This document shows positions 13,633-16,146 of a DNA stretch of 16,146 bases, piece by piece. The DNA lies in NCBI GenBank assembly GCA_965372385.1, contig CBDVCD010000048.1, positions 1 through 16,146 on the forward strand. The letters run 5' to 3'. The translations under genes were made by a program, and so were the position numbers. Under the pieces are notes generated by a model. It saw only the letters and a program-made list of their open reading frames with translations. It had not been told where the DNA came from and ran no database searches. Numbering within the stretch: position 1 is the first letter of the stretch; each line of letters opens with the position of its first letter. The stretch is from JASJBU01 sp965372385 (GTDB taxonomy: Bacteria; Pseudomonadota; Gammaproteobacteria; Chromatiales; Chromatiaceae).

Positions 13633-16131
13633 ATGAAACAGGACGTACAAAAAAACGTAAATAGGGGCCAGAAGAAAGCCGGTCGCGGTATACGCTGGTA
13701 TTGGGGATTGTCTGTGATCGGGCTGACATTGCTCGGTATCGCAAGTTGGTCGGCCGTCTACCTTCAGATGAATGCGCTGGAGCAGGAGCTGGCCAGTCAT
13801 CAGGTCCAGGCGGGGGCTGAGGGTCTAGCTGGGAGACTGTCCGAGATCAACCTTTTTCGTCAGGATTTATTGCAGGCCATCTCGAGTGATTCGGAACTCT
13901 CCCAGCTGTTTATAAAACAGCATGAACGAGCGTTGCAGGACAGGGAAGAACAACTCAAAGGTATGCTGCCAGGTGCCATACGGGTTCGTCTGCTGCCTGT
14001 GGGTATCCACGAGCCGGATACCCGTGCAGTCCCCCCGCTTGGGTATGCTTCAGTGGAACAGTTGCGACTGGCTGAAAAGCAGTCGGGTGTATTGCCCGCG
14101 GAGGTGCATCAGTTTGGTACCCCGCAACAACATATCAGCATGGTGGCAGCTGTGCGGGAGCGGGGGACTGGACCGGTGGTGGGTCTCATTCAAGCCCTAT
14201 TTACCATGGATGGATTGGGAACCGCACTGAATAGCCTGGGGGATTATGCCGGTCGTATCGAGGTGCGCCAGGTGGCGCCGAATGCACGGCCCTTCAGTCT
14301 GGTGCATAAGGGGCCTGAAGGAGGGAACATGGATAGTCCTGCTGGCGCCACGGCGGTGGAGGGAAGTATCTGGGAGGTGGCTTACTGGGCAGCCTCCAGT
14401 CGCCGGAATGGCCAGTGGAACGGGCTCGTATTGCTCTCGGGCGTGGTGCTCGTAGTGCTTGTCTCGGCACTGTTCTTTTTCCTCATGGAGGCTATCCGCA
14501 AGGCGTTGCAAAGGGACCAGCGCAGCATCCTCTCCCTGGTGGAGGCGCTGATCGTGGGGCGTCCTCCCAAGCAGTTTACGGCTCAGCTGGCCGATATGCA
14601 GGCGACCCTGGATGTGCTGCATCATCAGATAAAGGAGCAGCGTCTCAGCTGGAAGGATATGCTACAGCGCAAGAAACCGCAGCCAGCCATGCAACAGGCT
14701 AGCGGGATGCTGGTGGAGGAGGTTGGCCAGCGTGTGGTGACGGTTTCTCACGAGAACGTTGAACTCTCAGCAAGCATCTTTCGCGCCTATGATATCCGTG
14801 GCGTGGTGGGCGAAGGTCTGACCCGGGAGGTGGCCAATCTTTTGGGCCAGAGTTTCGGTAGCGAGATCTTTGAGAAAGGCTTGCAAACCGTGGTGGTTGG
14901 GCGTGATGGACGCGACTCCAGCGAAAGCCTGCAGAGCGCCCTGATCGCCGGCCTGCAGGCCAGTGGTAGGGAGGTGATCGATGTGGGCCTGGTACCCACA
15001 CCGGTACTCTATTTCGCTGCCCATGAGCTGAAGATGGATGGTGGTGCGATGGTGACCGGCAGCCACAACCCCAAAGAGTACAATGGCCTGAAGATGGTTG
15101 TGAATGGAGAGTCGATTTCACCGCAAGCGATTCAGGATCTACGTCGACGCATCGATGCCGGTCAGCTGCTGCAGGGTAACGGTTCTTTCGACTCTCGGGA
15201 GATCATTCCTGATTATATTGAACGGATTGTCTCGGATATTCGGCTCGCCAAGCCGATGAAGCTGGTCATTGACTGTGGGAATGGGGCCGCCTCGGTGGTG
15301 GCGCCGGAACTCTATCGCCAGCTCGGTTGTGAGGTAATAGAGCTCTATTGCGAGGTGGATGGGAGCTTTCCAAATCATCATCCCGACCCCGGCCAGCCAG
15401 AAAATATGTCGAAACTGCAGCAGGTAGTGGTTGAAAATCAGGCCGACCTGGGGCTGGCATTCGATGGTGACGGCGATCGGCTTGGAGTGGTGGATTCCAG
15501 CGGCAAACTGATCTGGCCAGATCGCCTGCTGATGTATCTGGCTATCGACGTGCTGACCAGGGAGCCGGGGGGTGACATCATCTACGATGTGAAGTGCACC
15601 CGCCATCTGGCCAACGTGGTACTGTCGAATGGGGGGCGTCCACTGATGTGGAAGAGCGGCCACTCCCTGTTGAAGGCGAAGATGAAGGAGACCCATGCCC
15701 TGCTGGCGGGAGAATTCAGTGGGCATATCATGTTCTCCGAACGCTGGTATGGTTTTGATGATGGGCTCTATGCCGGTGCCCGTTTGTTGGAGATTTTGGC
15801 CCTCGACTACCGCTCTAGCGCAGAGGTCTTTGCGGAACTGCCAGATAGTCTGGCAACCCCAGAATATGTGCTGCCCATGCAGGAGGGCCAAAGCCGGAAG
15901 GTAATAGAGGCGCTGAACAGGCTGCCTGATCCGTTGGGGGCGCGGGTGTTGAAGATCGATGGCGTACGGGCTGAATTCGAAGAAGGTTGGGGGCTGGTCC
16001 GCGCATCCAATACCACGCCGTCCTTGTTGTTCCGCTTTGAGGCGGATAGCCAGGAGGGGTTGGAAAAGGTCAAGGGGTTTTTCAGGCAGTATCTGGCCAA
16101 GGCCGATGCTAACCTCAAGATGCCTTTTTAA
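13633..16131 (+). CDS. algC: Membrane-tethered phosphomannomutase/phosphoglucomutase (AlgC type)
   Basis: This alpha-D-phosphohexomutase interconverts mannose or glucose 1- and 6-phosphates for alginate, LPS and other polysaccharides. The 832-residue protein has two parts. The N-terminal third has helices at about 20-45 and 262-285 flanking a roughly 215-residue domain predicted outside the cytoplasmic membrane, then a charged helical linker to about 375. The enzyme (about 381-832) has phosphoserine S477 in TGSHNP, metal-binding D611, D613 and D615 in DGDGDR, the sugar loop GEFSGH (E694) and the phosphate loop RASNTTPS. The catalytic part alone matches the classical AlgC length of about 460. 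The frame also opens at TTG 13627; the ATG is preferred. The stop is inside the window. The gap to coaBC is 6 nt, and the dut found there in Pseudomonas is absent. Confidence 0.93.
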   Translation: MKQDVQKNVNRGQKKAGRGIRWYWGLSVIGLTLLGIASWSAVYLQMNALEQELASHQVQAGAEGLAGRLSEINLFRQDLLQAISSDSELSQLFIKQHERALQDREEQLKGMLPGAIRVRLLPVGIHEPDTRAVPPLGYASVEQLRLAEKQSGVLPAEVHQFGTPQQHISMVAAVRERGTGPVVGLIQALFTMDGLGTALNSLGDYAGRIEVRQVAPNARPFSLVHKGPEGGNMDSPAGATAVEGSIWEVAYWAASSRRNGQWNGLVLLSGVVLVVLVSALFFFLMEAIRKALQRDQRSILSLVEALIVGRPPKQFTAQLADMQATLDVLHHQIKEQRLSWKDMLQRKKPQPAMQQASGMLVEEVGQRVVTVSHENVELSASIFRAYDIRGVVGEGLTREVANLLGQSFGSEIFEKGLQTVVVGRDGRDSSESLQSALIAGLQASGREVIDVGLVPTPVLYFAAHELKMDGGAMVTGSHNPKEYNGLKMVVNGESISPQAIQDLRRRIDAGQLLQGNGSFDSREIIPDYIERIVSDIRLAKPMKLVIDCGNGAASVVAPELYRQLGCEVIELYCEVDGSFPNHHPDPGQPENMSKLQQVVVENQADLGLAFDGDGDRLGVVDSSGKLIWPDRLLMYLAIDVLTREPGGDIIYDVKCTRHLANVVLSNGGRPLMWKSGHSLLKAKMKETHALLAGEFSGHIMFSERWYGFDDGLYAGARLLEILALDYRSSAEVFAELPDSLATPEYVLPMQEGQSRKVIEALNRLPDPLGARVLKIDGVRAEFEEGWGLVRASNTTPSLLFRFEADSQEGLEKVKGFFRQYLAKADANLKMPF

Positions 16132-16146
16132 TATCCAGGTATTAAT

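Noticed and set aside
12517..13800. Long minus-strand reading frame of 427 codons
   Set aside because: It is antisense to coaBC, which has all catalytic motifs; the translation shows no family features.
1..16146. CRISPR array or tandem repeats
   Set aside because: No regularly spaced repeated units were seen on reading through the window.

Overview
The window looks like the chromosome of a gammaproteobacterium. The evidence is a housekeeping set in a familiar gammaproteobacterial arrangement: coaBC divergent from radC-rpmB-rpmG, then mutM, ispB, a CCA-encoding tRNA-Pro, and coaBC followed by a long algC-type phosphohexomutase as in Pseudomonas-like genomes. Genus cannot be decided from the sequence. 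GC content looks moderately high, and GTG starts and 4-nt start/stop overlaps are frequent.

Layout. (1) 1-2536: right part of an IS66-family insertion sequence. It holds a transposase reading frame that is already open at the window edge, plus a translationally coupled DUF4338 (DruA-like) gene. The probable right end lies only 28 nt from the 3' end of a tRNA-Pro(CGG) gene. (2) 2565-3757: tRNA-Pro and ispB, both on the minus strand, each with its own recognisable promoter. (3) 3794-8105: a tightly packed minus-strand operon with an ABC ATPase, an ABC-2 permease, a GldG-like auxiliary protein and a small membrane-anchored DUF4340-like protein, ending in mutM. (4) 8199-8866: a phd-vapC type II toxin-antitoxin pair on the plus strand with its own promoter. 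(5) 8972-10942: a stand-alone HyuA-type hydantoinase/oxoprolinase, closed by a strong bidirectional terminator. (6) 11058-12229: rpmG, rpmB and radC on the minus strand. (7) 12415-16131: coaBC and a membrane-tethered AlgC-type phosphomannomutase/phosphoglucomutase on the plus strand, 6 nt apart, with no dut gene between them.

How the genes work together. The core genes serve CoA synthesis (coaBC), ribosome assembly (rpmB, rpmG), oxidised-base repair (mutM), quinone side-chain synthesis (ispB) and sugar phosphate supply for surface polysaccharide (algC). In E. coli radC-rpmB-rpmG-mutM are contiguous. Here about 6.4 kb carrying hyuA, phd-vapC and the Gld-like ABC operon lies between rpmG and mutM, so this block is the accessory part. 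The most unusual pieces are the IS66/DUF4338 pair, the Gld-like exporter coupled to mutM, the orphan hyuA, and the large predicted extracytoplasmic domain on AlgC. No complete known defence system, CRISPR array or integrase is visible. No gene-free stretch exceeds about 190 nt.
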